Made by a program: the position numbers and the translations under genes. A model generated the notes under the pieces. That model did no database searches and had not been told where the DNA came from. It saw only the letters and a program-made list of their open reading frames with translations. A stretch of 64,000 nucleotides of DNA, taken from the NCBI RefSeq assembly GCF_000090795.2, contig NW_003546279.1:298933-362932 (forward strand), read 5' to 3'. Positions 47,685 to 59,724 of the stretch are shown piece by piece. Source of the stretch: Amphimedon queenslandica (taxonomy: Eukaryota; Porifera; Demospongiae; Haplosclerida; Niphatidae). Each line of letters begins with the position of its first letter. Position 1 is the first letter of the stretch.

Positions 47685-49081
47685 ATGGACCTCTTCTCCT
47701 GCCCCAGGTGCAAGACTTCTTCCTATCAAAACCCAAACATGAAACTATTAGTGAATATCTGTGGACACAAGCTGTAAACAACAACAATCATTGTTATTAG
47801 TATTTTGTTTATCATTATAAGGTGTGAGTCTTGTGTGGAGTCATTGTTCATTCGACCATCAGGTCCTTGCCCAGAGTGCGGGGTAGCTCTAAGAAGGAAC
47901 CAGTACAGACAGACACAGTTTACTGATCAATACGTTGAAAAGGAAATTGATATCAGGAAGAAGATATTGAAAGAGTGAGTGGGCGGGGCTCAATTACCAG
48001 CTACACCCAGCTCCAAATAAAACTGTTTTATTCTGACATTATTAGTTACAACAAAACAGAAGATGATTTCAATAATTTAAGAGAATACAACGACTACCTT
48101 GAAGAAATAGAAACAATAAGTAATAATAATAATCAATAAAAGTATTAATACTGTATAATTTCTCAGTTTATAATTTAGCTAATAATATTGATGTTGAAAT
48201 CACGAGAGAAAAGATAGAATTGTATAAGAAAGAGAATCAGTCAGTCATAGTGAAGAACAGACAGAAGATGGTCAGTGATGTGTGCAGCTGTGTATCAATT
48301 GAGGGACGTCATTTTGCTCAAATTAATCAAATTATTAGTTTAATTGTTTGTTAGTTGAGGAGAGATCAGTTGATAAGGACTGAGCTCGAGTCTGAGAGGA
48401 ATGAGCTGGAGATGAGGAACCAATTGGCGCACAATAAGCAGCTGGAGCATATCAAAGAGAAAGCAAAGCAACAAGAAACATTAATACAGCAACTAGTGAG
48501 ATTTAATTAACTATCATTAATTAACTATTATTAATAGATTCATTCCAGTCGTCCAGCAAGTGAAGTAGTCGCTGAAGTTAAAGCAATTAAACAAGAACCA
48601 GCTGAAACTACAACAACAATACTGTCTAAAACACAATACAAACAACAACAGGTAAACAACATTATTGTTTTTATTATTGTTGTTGTTGATAGGGCATAAC
48701 ATCATTTGATCCAGTCCTAATGGATGACACTAGTTCATGTTATTTGTATCATCCACTCGTTATAGAGAGCTATGGCCCTCTTGTACCAACCATTGAGCAG
48801 CTGGATCAACTAGGGTGAGTCTATACTTGTAAGAATGGCTAATGCCACTAAGCATTTGCAAGCTATTCTCAATCAATATCAACTTGCTCCTAATAACTAG
48901 TTAATGGCTCCTCCTATCTTTGGAGTTTAGTCTCTTTCTCTCAATCCTCATTAGGTATTTGGCTAATGTCAGGTCATTGGATGCGTCCAGTACAGCAGGT
49001 GGGTTTAGTGCTGGTCACATCTGCCAGAGAGCACTCCAAGACTCATTCTCATGTTTATCATTAACACAACAACAACATTAA
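47685..49081 (+). CDS. MNAT1: CDK-activating kinase assembly factor MAT1
   Basis: RING-finger subunit that stabilises CDK7-cyclin H in the CAK and TFIIH complexes. Start [16 protein letters not shown] at 47685 is chosen by match to human MDDQGCPRCKTTKYRN; the open frame runs further upstream without support. The RING cysteines and histidine are present (CPRCK, NICGHKLCESCV, CPECGV). Next come [32 protein letters not shown], a long helical coiled-coil part ([20 protein letters not shown]), a variable linker and the conserved C-terminus [33 protein letters not shown]. Eight or so exons in phase. The stop lies 103 bp from the convergent ANAPC1 stop. Confidence 0.94.
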
Positions 49082-49184
49082 CAATAATAACAACAATTAA
49101 TAATATCAACATTAATACAGTGATCATTGTAATAATAAAATCAATGTCATCATCGTCACATCATTAATAATAACTCCTCATTCA

Positions 49185-50206
49185 TCAGTGTGGTACTGAT
49201 AGACACATCATTACATCAACAATGGTCTTTGGGTTCACCTCATTGCCCACCAATAAACTAATGACACTGGTAATATCTGGAAAAAGAAATGGAGTTGAAA
49301 CTACCAACAAATGATTTACATTCAATGATACACAGTATGGACAGTTTGGTCCCAAAGTGTCCGGAATAGACAAGTCTGACTGAAATACTTACCAGTTCCT
49401 TCCCCTGTTCTTTTGATGAAAGGCAGTCCAGTTAGGTTGATGAACAATGATAATATATTGATATCACTAATTCCGCCGGTTAATTTATTATCAATTAAAT
49501 AGTTTAATAACAATGAAGGTGATACACCTAAATAAACTCATTAATTATTTATTATTGTCAATATACTCTTACTTTTACTAATCATTTTATTAGTTTTCAT
49601 TATTATCGTCTCAATATAGTCCCTCAAGCTCTCATGAACTGGGCTGATATTGGCTGAGTAAGCATAACAGAGTTTCAGTTGCCACAGCAAATGATTATTA
49701 ATATTCAATTCATTAGATATCTGATGGGAGGGGCTAAAAATAAGTCACACCCAAATACTAAATACCTCTTCTAATTGAAGGAATATACTAAGTAATTCTT
49801 TCTCATCGTTGCTAATGGTTTCCAGGAGGGCGGAACTATGGAACTGAAATATTCCAATTTAAGATCGCCATATTAATTATTAACATACTTCGTTACCATG
49901 ACGACAGTAAATGTCACAAATCTGGTTAATGTGTTTATCGTTAAATGCTTCACTTGAGATATTCAACTATTAATTAATTAATCAATTAATAACTAACCAC
50001 ACCCACCTACCTGCCCAATGACTCCACCCAGTTGATAATGAGTGGGAGACATTAACGCCAATGACAATAGACTCTTCTGACCCTGATGATGAATATTAAT
50101 TAACTATTATTAATAGTTAACTAACCAGTGGGTCTGATTCATAACTACAGTAACCGTTTAACAACTTCACAAAAATAGTACCATATCTTATCAAATGTGA
50201 CCTAAA

Positions 50207-50261
<55 letters not shown>

Positions 50262-53200
50262 TAATAATCTCTTACTTAATATTCTCGTTCAGTTCATATT
50301 TAACAGGAGAATATCTTGTTCCTTTTATTTCAATCTACAATTGATAAACCACACCCAATAACTCCACCCTCACTCACTGCAGTGATCCTGTTCCAATCAG
50401 GTAACAGACAGGGAGACCACACCTCTAAACCAGACTCACTACCATTGTCCTAATTATTAATTAATAAACGAGCCTACAGCCCATCAGTATCTCACAGTGC
50501 AGTGTAGAGTCAGTGGAACTGAAACTGATTCGTTATTATTGATGTCTCTAGTTATTAACACTCTTGGAGCAGCTGCCAGGACATAAAGGTGACGCAACGC
50601 TTGACAATGATACCTACAATCATAATGAGACATCAATATGTATTAGAAAATGTAATAAAAATTGGAGGTGATTTTTGAGCCATTTTTTGAAAAAAACCAT
50701 GGGCTATAGTACAGGGAAATTTTCAGATTTTGGCCCATTTTTTAAATTGGCTGTAACTTGAAAAATTGAAGTCGGAATCAGTTCAAACTTGCTACACAGC
50801 ATAAGGACATCAATACGTATCAGAAAAGGTAATAAAAAGTGGGGGTGATTTTTGAGCCATTTTTTGGAAAAAAGCATGGGCTATAGTACAGGGAAAATTT
50901 CAGATTTTGGTCCATTTCTTAAATTGGCTGTAACTTGAAAAATTGAAGTCGGAATCACCTCAAACTTGCTACACAGCATAAGGACATCAATATGCATCAG
51001 AAAATATGATAATAAAAATTATTAATTATTTTTATTAATTACCTGTTGTCGGTGCTTGATGACGGATAGTGAGGATACAATGAACATAATAAAGCAACTA
51101 TTGATTTATTGTCACTAGTCAATGAATACCTATTATTAATAACTATTAATAACTATTAATAACCATTAATAACTATTAATAACTATTAATAACTACCTCC
51201 CTCCTCCCAAGAACAATAAACCAAGTGACATGTGAGTGGCCATCTGGTAACCATAGCAACTGTTTGAAGCATTCTCATTGGTTGATAGAATCGTGTGATG
51301 TTTTCGAATTAACTTTAAAACAGACAAATCACCAGTTCCACTTAACACCTGACAATCATCAATTAATTAATTAATAATTAATGAATAATTAATTACCATT
51401 GATAAGGACAACAGTACTGACTGTGTACAAGTCTCTACACAATATTTACTGATCTACAGTAAAGGAAAATATCGTGTTACACCAGTATACTAACTGTACA
51501 CTATCAGTATACTAACTGTATATTATTAGTATATTACTCACGTGCTCAGTTTGATGTGAGACTATTTTCTTGTATTGCTCAAACTGTAATTAATCAATTA
51601 ATTAATTGAGTGGGTGGAGCATCACTTACTAGAATGTTCTTAGCAACAGTAGATGATGTACCAGCATATTTCAAACCAATAGCAAAGCAACAACCAGTCA
51701 ATATGAATAAATAAGATTGACTAAAGAGAACAATCAATTATTATTATTATTATTATTATTAATTACCTCATTAATTGATATAATGATGGATTTGCTTCAT
51801 TACTCTTAAACGAATATTCATGAGCTATCTATTAATAAAAAACAAATAAAAAAAGCAATTAATTAATCAATGAATTAATTACTCGAGGTATGTTGCCATC
51901 GATCCATGACTGTGTTGGTTCAATACTATCCCACAGTATCAGTGAGGCACCTAGTGTCTAATAGAGCCTGTGTATAGAAACCCTCTTCACTCGTAAAACC
52001 TTACCCTCAGACAAAGGTAGTCAGGTCTGTACTGGACACATTCAAAATGGTACAAGGTTGTGGGCGGAGCTAAGTATGACGCAATCTGTTCGTTGTTAGT
52101 TTTCAAGTAAATTAGCGACAGAGCGAGAATGCCACCTGGAGCCGTAACATGTACATTAACATGTTTACCTTCCTGTATAACTCTGTATATTATCAGTATA
52201 TTATTAGTATACTAACCAGTACTAGCTGACTGCTTGAAGAAGTATCAATAGCTGAAACCTAAAAAATAAATAAATAAATAATTAATTAATTAATTAATTA
52301 ATTAATTGATTACGTCTCTTTTCATTCCTCCATTGATGTACACACGGAGCTGATTGACAATATTTAACCCTTTGATGACTGAATTATCCCCAGACTATAT
52401 AAAAATATTAATTAATAGTTATTAATTAATTAATGATTACTGCTAATCCAATCATTCCTAGTGCTAGACCAGCTGATAGTGAATAAGACTCTCTGTTCAA
52501 ACCAAACCGACACTCAGGACCTGGGCTGTGACCTAATGTATAAACACACCCATTATAAAACCACACCCATAATAAAACCACACCCCCAGTACCTATCTCA
52601 TTGATCATCAGTTCAATCATGAACCTATTGCATGAGCTCATGTATACAAGACCCAGACCAATGACTGCTGCAGTTTGAATCATTGTTGATATATCAAGAT
52701 CAACTGAATCAGGCGGAAGGAGAGGAGGGAAGTATAGAGACAGTAAACTAATTAATGAAAGGTCCATACTGCCACACCTACAGCAATTAATTGGTTAATA
52801 AACTATCATTAACTATCATTAGCATTATTATTACTTGTCAGCAGAAAGTCCAATCAATAGTCCAATGACAGTCAGTTCTTGTTTGTTCTGTAAATATTCA
52901 AAAGTGTTGAAAGAGGGTAGAGATGACAAGTGGCCGTGAAGACCCAGGGCCATTAGGAACCCTGAGTATTCTTGGAAACCCTCTTCACTATTGACCCCTC
53001 CCTCCGGCTGGTTATAAACTACCCAGGTTGAGTCCAGCTGTATCAGACACAGTATAATAACACCAGTAATATATAGGATTATACTTTAGAATCACTGGAG
53101 GGGTAGAGTTTGATGCCAGCTGCAACTCCATTGTGAAACAACGGCCAGTCACTCATGTGGGCGGGTTTATCAATGTGATCAAGACCAATTGTATTATTCC

Positions 53201-53520
53201 TTCAAGTAATTAATAATAATTAATAATAATTAATGATAATTATTTATTCATTACCTAGGCGGTATCCTTCCTAATAAATTAAGTTTCGGAATATTCAAAG
53301 ATGAAGTGGGCAATACCTCACTAGTGGCCAATGTAAACATACCCCTAGTATCAATATCAGTATCAGTATCAGTATCAATATCAATATCAGTGTTAATATT
53401 ACTAGTACCTTCCAACAGGTAGGGACATTGTCCTTTGGCAAAGAGACAGCAAATGAAGCTCTTGTTCTTCAAGAAAATCATGATCACTGAGAGAGAAGTG
53501 ACATCATTATTTATTATTTA

Positions 53521-53551
<31 letters not shown>

Positions 53552-55942
53552 ATTACCTAACTTCAGGTTTCTGTTCTAGATTAATCCTGGCTGGTTCTGA
53601 TGATGTTAATAATCTCTTCACCTCATTGACTCTCATGTCAGTGGAGAACCTTACCTTAAGAACCTACACGAGCGTATGAAAGGTCAGTCTCCATTTTATA
53701 AAATAAAGACTTGCTTCATCATCGAAGGACATTCCATTGTCATTGTTTCGTTGTATTTCAAACCTCACTGACCCTCCCCCTCCTCCTCCTCCTCCTTTCT
53801 CCTCTCCCCTGGGCTTCTCTCTCTCACCAACAACACTATCATACACGTCATCACGACCTACACCAGGAAAGAAACAATTTTGATTGGAACCAGCTCTAAA
53901 GTTTCTGGACAGCATAAGTCAGAAAATGTAATAAAAATGGAGAATTCTCTCCTTTCTGTACTATGGATTTTGGCTGATTTTTTGAATAAATGGATAATCT
54001 AAAAGACGAAGCTAAGCAGTACATGTACAGTGTATGACTATTAATGATAACTAGTTAATGTCCTACCAATAAGGAGTAATGACTCTGGTTTCCATGACAA
54101 TGTGTTTGGGTTCCTCCTACAGTATCCCATAGTTGCTTTTATCGGTAAAGCCACACCCACAGGAAATGTATCCAATAGATGAGGAGTTAAACCTTAATAA
54201 TCATTAATAACTATTAATTAACTAGTATCAATTACCTTCGCTTGTAATAAATTGGAGAAGTTTATCCAACCAAACTCCATTATTGGTACTACTGCTATAC
54301 AAGAATACAATTTATAGTACATAAAAAGTACTAACGTTTCCATGGGAACAATGTCTTCGTTATTAAATACTTGATAATATATCTGATCGTCACTATTCCA
54401 CCAATTATTAGTTAGTAATTGATATATCTGTTAATTAATATTAATAATTAATTAATTATACATGTGTGTCTACCTTCATTATCTGTTCCGATCTCTTACA
54501 CACTCCACTAATTAATGGATAACGATGCTATGAATAACTAATTAGGTGGGCATTAATAAGAATACTTACCATCACTCTCCGCTCATTCATCAATTGATAT
54601 AAGCATTGATACACACTCGGAGGGGGAGTGGTCACATCATAAAGTGCCACACCTACCTCATTAACCATTTTAAGACCATTGACATTAATATCAGTCAATA
54701 AAGAAGGATTATCTCTGAAATAATGATCCTTATATTCCAACCAGCCTAAACAGCTTTCAAATAAGTATCATAATAATAAGATTGCTAATTCAAACTCTTC
54801 CCCTTACTGCGATATCTTGTACAGTGTGACTCCTAAGTTCTTTGTTTTATTATTATTATTGATATTCAGTTTCAGTTCCTATTGTAGGATGGCAGTCTCA
54901 TTAATATTCACGAGCTCATTAATATTTATTAATACCTCGTAAATTAAATGAAGACAAGTGGCAACACGATTTAAATAATCTTTTAATAAAGCATTGCTGA
55001 CCACACCCACTTCCTGTCTCTTGGCCCCACCCACTGATGGCGGATTGACATCAACTTTTAATAACTTCAATAACGGATCATGAACTAGAATAGGATCAGA
55101 AACCTATTGATAATAATGATAAATATAATATAAATATCTTATTCCTTACAAAATCAGCATCAGTATCAGTGTTAGTTAATCCTAACACACTTAACAACCA
55201 GTTCTCAAATCTTATCCATTCATTAGCAAGAGAGAGGGCGGAGTTATAATACGAAATGAAAACAGAATTAATAACATCAGCTGGAACAATAGAACAGATA
55301 CCATCAATACAGAGAGATACTGTAGAGGGAGGGGCCAGTAATTAATAATAATAATAACAACAACAACAATAATAATAACAACAACAACAATAATAATAAC
55401 AACAACAACAACAACAACAACAACAATAATAATAATAATAGTAACAACAATAATACAAATAATAATAAACGTACTTGTATGTGATTGAGCTATAGGTAGT
55501 ATAGAACAATGATAAATATCATTATCAGTTGTGATCTAAATAATAGGTTTTATCATACATGACTACATGCACTTCAGTCTAACTAACAATGTTGAATTCA
55601 TTTCCAACTGGATTCACAATGGACTCTATTAGGTTCCCATTCCCTGATAGACTCATTCCATTCTCATTCCCTGACAAACTCATTCCCATACTTCCATTCT
55701 CATTCCTCCCCACAATCTCATACAACGGAGACAGATCAATATTAGTAATCTGTAATTAATCAATCAATATTAATTGATTATCAATTAATTACTTTATAAG
55801 GTCCAGTGTATAGTTCCAATGATCCATTAATTAATATCAATATCATATTAATGTTAATTAGATTAATTGCACTTGATACATTAGAAATGACAATATATTC
55901 ATCAGAATAAACACTAATATCACCTAAAAACAATCTAAAAGA

Positions 55943-55986
<44 letters not shown>

Positions 55987-57762
55987 TAACTTTGTTAACG
56001 ATAATATTCTAATTTGCGATAACTCTGGTATATAATATACAAAGTACTTTTCTTTCTTAAAATCTTTGCATACAAAAGCATCCACAGCCGAATGATACCT
56101 ATCAATAATAAACCACACCCAGAAACCATACCCACTCACATCATACAGTCTAAGTCTGGAAGCTCCGCCCACTGCTGATGTAAGCATATTTGTGGCAATA
56201 AAGTCTCAAAATTGTCCAGTAAATGATTATTGTTGTTATATAGCAAGGCCATGGATGGGTGGAGCTTGGAATAAGGAGATATTCTTGAATACTGCAACAC
56301 TGGAGACAATGGAGTCCTCACCTATTAATAATTATTAACATTAACTAGCTAACTATTAATTAATAACTAACAGCTCCTCCTCTAGTCCTGGAGTATCTAT
56401 TAACAAACGGGGACCGACCACTGACAGGCCTACTGCTACTGGCCACACTCACTTCACCTTTCCTCGCTAAAGATGGCGATGGACTGAAAGTGAATGACAC
56501 GGAACCTTTTCTTGTCCTTGTAATACCAGCAGTGGCCACACCTCCTGACTGGAGCCTCTTTATTGTAGCGTTCCGGAGAGACTCCTCATGCAATGGAGTC
56601 AATAATGACCTCTTCTTCTCTATCATTATTATTATTATTATTAATTATTATATTAATTAAATAATTATTACCGTTTTTATCAGGTGTGATATCTAAATTA
56701 AACTGAATAGGTGAACCAGAGTATTGAGTTATTCTCTCAGGGGCGGAGCTACTCAATGGAGCACCTCTTGATCTTGAGGCCACACCCCCAGCCACACCTC
56801 CAGGGGTAGATGAAGGAGATGGTATATCCTATAATATTAATTATTAATAATCAATGAATAACTAATTACGTTACTAGTGGCAGTTTGAATAGCCCAAAGT
56901 GTGTGAGTGTTATCACGAGTGTCGTAAGTGAGTACTAATGGAGGGGTGTGGTCAGATATCACCGTGGCAACACGTAATTGAGGGCTAGTGACATAAGAAA
57001 GATTGGTTGTGCCTTTCTGACCTAAAGAACAATGATAATAGTCTATACATGAGAGAGAGAGAGAGAGAGAGTCTACCATTGATGTAAGATATCTTCCTAG
57101 AGGTGACTGGAGTAATGTCCTCCATTGGATGAGATATTGTGAATAACACTGACAACCCATCAGTCACCTCTGTATCAGGAACACTCCTCTCTATTAACAG
57201 CAATCTATTGACATACCACATCCCACGTACCTACAGGAGGATAACACATGTATAGAGGGGTCGATCATTAGGGTACATGTACATGTACATATAGAGGGTG
57301 AGGGTCGATTATTAGGGTACATGTACATAATGTTAACGTACATTAAATGGGAGTGGTAAGGTGTGAAAGGTCCCGTTGTTCATAATAATGTTCAGCTGTC
57401 CTTGTTCCCTAAGACACAGACACTTCATGTAGCCATCAGGCCCCGCCCCTTTACTATCATCATCTTTAAACCACACCCACAACGCCTGGAGTATCGGAGA
57501 GTGTACAGTAAAGACGTTCTTGAGTGTTTCAAAAGCATCAGACCCCTTGAAAACTTTAACAGAACAACCTAACACCAGCAACTGGCAGTATAATGGTAAT
57601 AATAGTGGGCGTGGTCACAGAGCTCACGTGATCAGTTTCTCCTCCATTCTTTTCACTAATACTCCAATAATCCTAATTTAAAATAAATAAAAAAGAATAA
57701 ATATTAATATTTACTGTATTTTGAGAAGCAGAAGGCGAGTTACACTTGTACAGTACCTCCAT
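49185..57762 (-). CDS. ANAPC1: Anaphase-promoting complex subunit 1
   Basis: Largest scaffold subunit of the APC/C ubiquitin ligase, about 8.6 kb and several tens of very short introns. From the 5' end: VFTVHSPILQALWVWF (57.5 kb), N-terminal WD40-like part, a Ser/Arg-rich loop (GVATAGITRTRKGSVSFTFS, 56.4-56.8 kb) of the type phosphorylated in mitosis, then RGMFTLATSEVLPTSSLNIP and KLNLLGRIPPR (53.3 kb), FHNGVAAGIKLYPSSDSK, STWVVYNQPEGGVN, GFLMALGLHGHLSSL, GLLIGLSADK, GSMDLSLISLLSLYFP, and GLVYMSSCNRFMIEL with SYSLSAGLALGMIGLA (52.5 kb), which are PC repeats. The C-terminal exons include a HLQALRHLYVLAA-like block near 50.6 kb and end VVDVMMCLSVPH-like at 49185. First ATG assigned at 57762 (MEVLYKCNSP), but the N-terminal exon is poorly conserved and an upstream start is possible. 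Confidence 0.92.
50210..50263. repeat. (AAT)n microsatellite in ANAPC1
   Basis: About eighteen AAT units in an ANAPC1 intron. Other, shorter AAT and AAC arrays occur near 55340-55445 and 55940-55985 in the same gene. Confidence 0.95.
50625..51005. repeat. 177-bp repeat family, about two units in an ANAPC1 intron
   Basis: Two units in the same orientation as the 37 kb array, with AAAATGTAATAAAAATTGGA, CATGGGCTATAGTACAGGGA and TGTAACTTGAAAAATTGAAG. Confidence 0.9.
53905..53990. repeat. Fragment of the 177-bp repeat in an ANAPC1 intron
   Basis: Short piece with GACAGCATAAGTCAGAAAAT and GTAATAAAAATGGAGAATTC, followed by GTACTATGGATTTTGGC. Diverged. Confidence 0.65.
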
Positions 57763-57916
57763 CTTACACGTGGCTCTACTCTGTATATCTCCGTAATCTG
57801 TATAATTAAAGTGCCAACTGCCAGGCTTCAGTAAGAAATAAGAGTACGGACCCAATCATCAAGAGAGTACGGAAACCACGTGGTTTATTGTTCAAAACAT
57901 AAAATTAATTACCGTC

Positions 57917-58432
57917 TATACTATGTCCCAACTGAGTTTGGACCAAGAAAAACTGGAATAACTTTTTATAGACATGTAGGATAAGAATGAGACTTTCACA
58001 GGTTCTTAGTCGCCTAATGCCGCTTCAGGATCTCAGGTTTTGGGTCTCTCAGCCCTTGCGAACCCTGATAACCGGGTTCTCCCTATAAACCCAATGGCAT
58101 ACCAAAGCTAACCGCAATGACGTTTAATGATGTCATAGTTTACATAAGCACATGTGGTCGAGCGCCCGAACTGATCATTCTTCTTTTAAAAAGCTAACAG
58201 AGCAAGATCTTCTGATAATTATGGCCTTTATGAAGACTAATTGACTCCAGGAGCTATTGTACTGCTTATCAGGAAGGGTGAGACTGGTTTAAGAGTGAAA
58301 CAAGATAGCCAAAATAGCGGCCATGTCTCTATGAATATCATTATAATGCGTCATTAATGATGTAGCTACATTTTTCAAATTCCAATGCAGCTGCTTCCAC
58401 TTCCGGTCCATTCTCAGTTGGGACATAGTATA
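57917..58432. mobile_element. 512-bp non-autonomous element with TA duplication
   Basis: Element 57919-58430 with exact inverted ends TACTATGTCCCAACTGAG on the left and CTCAGTTGGGACATAGTA on the right, flanked by TA on each side. No long open frame. End structure and TA site suggest a Tc1/mariner-superfamily MITE. It lies between the ANAPC1 start and the next gene's stop, so it may separate or contribute to the ANAPC1 promoter. Confidence 0.85.
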
Positions 58433-58763
58433 TCTGGAAATTTTAAATGTGATTTTAATGGACCTTATTCAATGAATAATTTATTGAATAATTTAATTAA
58501 TAATTTATTTAATGCAATAAATATTGCATTAGAATTTCACAAAAATTAGATCTCCCTTATAATTACGTGCCACATTCAATAATACATGACACAGTCTAAT
58601 TTAGCAAAAATTAAATCACAGCACAATTTTAAAACTCAAAAATTTTCTACCACACTAATTTCCTGATCTACGGTGTTTTCTAACTTCATAAAAATTGTAA
58701 AAAGACTAAAAAAATTAAAGAATTCACACACGCGCACACACACACAAGTAAATGTACATAATA
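58433..58763. other. AT-rich intergenic stretch
   Basis: About 330 bp of AT-rich sequence with TTAAT-type short repeats; likely 3' UTR and spacer of the four-pass membrane protein gene. No gene seen. Confidence 0.5.
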
Positions 58764-59561
58764 TTATCCTAGTATGTTGTATTTTGATTTCTGAAAGCAA
58801 CAGTTGGAAATCAAACTGATTATCTCTGCAGTGATATAAACCAAGAGAAAAACAACACCAGTCCAACCAAGTATCTAAGAATAAAAATTATTAATATTAA
58901 TAATAATAATAACACTAACTGACCATTGATGCTTGAATGCTGTCATAAAATGTTACATTGAAATTAATTATTGGAATGTGTACTTCAGCTTTAGAGCATC
59001 TATTAAAGAAACATGACAATTTAGTATCATCATCTTTACTTTATTGTTCCCAAAGATCCTTCTTCAATGGAATTGCAAGTTTTCTTCAAACCGGCAGAAA
59101 TCACAATAGCAGCTGATAGACTCATTATCAGTGCAAGACTTGAAATTATTAATAAAAATATATTAAAAACTATTTTCCTAAAACAACAGAAACTAATAAT
59201 GATGAAATACAGCTACCATTCATTACTTCGCATTGACAATAGCTCCAAGTATCACTATTACAATGGACCCAATGATGAGTGCAGCAGAAATGGTCTGGCC
59301 TCCAATCACAAAGTTACAATTACTGTTATTACTAAGTATCCTCTCATTCTGTATTGAAGCAAACAGGATGCAGTAGTCACCAAGAGATTTGAATTTATCA
59401 TAAAATTCTTTATTCTTTTCAGCAAAAACTCCAAGAGATGCAATGATTAGAATCAATGATATTGCTAAAGCAAACAGTTTGATGCCGATCAGCAAATATC
59501 TCATGAAGGATAACTTCTTCAAACAGTTCAAGGCACTAGCTCCTTTCTCCAATCCCTTCAT
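58764..59561 (-). CDS. Four-pass membrane protein, TMEM179-like (tentative)
   Basis: Four exons on - in matching phase: first 59561 to about 59226, then exons near 59174-59048, 59000-58923 and about 58869-58764. The predicted protein is about 210 residues. TM1 is LLIGIKLFALAISLILIIAS, TM2 IGGQTISAALIIGSIVIVIL, TM3 IFLIISSLALIMSLSAAIVI, TM4 ILGWTGVVFLLVYITAEIIS. The first loop has CILFASIQNERI and NCNF, and the second has TCNSIEEG and FYDSIQASM. These loop patterns resemble TMEM179 (CLLFTEGMW, CRFSLLAS, CDTI, FYDQFAIAQF), a poorly known family. It is not a classical tetraspanin, having no CCG motif. Function unknown. It is divergent from the SRCR gene 164 bp away. Confidence 0.6.
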
Positions 59562-59724
59562 CTTCTCCTTGACCTCACACGCAGCAACAGGTCACAACAG
59601 CAGCTGGTCAGTTTACATTGTAGAGTGGATATGTACATCAGCTGATTAACACCTGTCATCATTCATATATAGGTGCTAAAATTGGGTGTGGCTCACATAT
59701 AAACTGCTGCATCAGCAATTAAAC

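Noticed and set aside
58764-59561. Classical tetraspanin
   Set aside because: There is no CCG motif and the large loop with paired cysteines is absent; loop motifs fit TMEM179 better.
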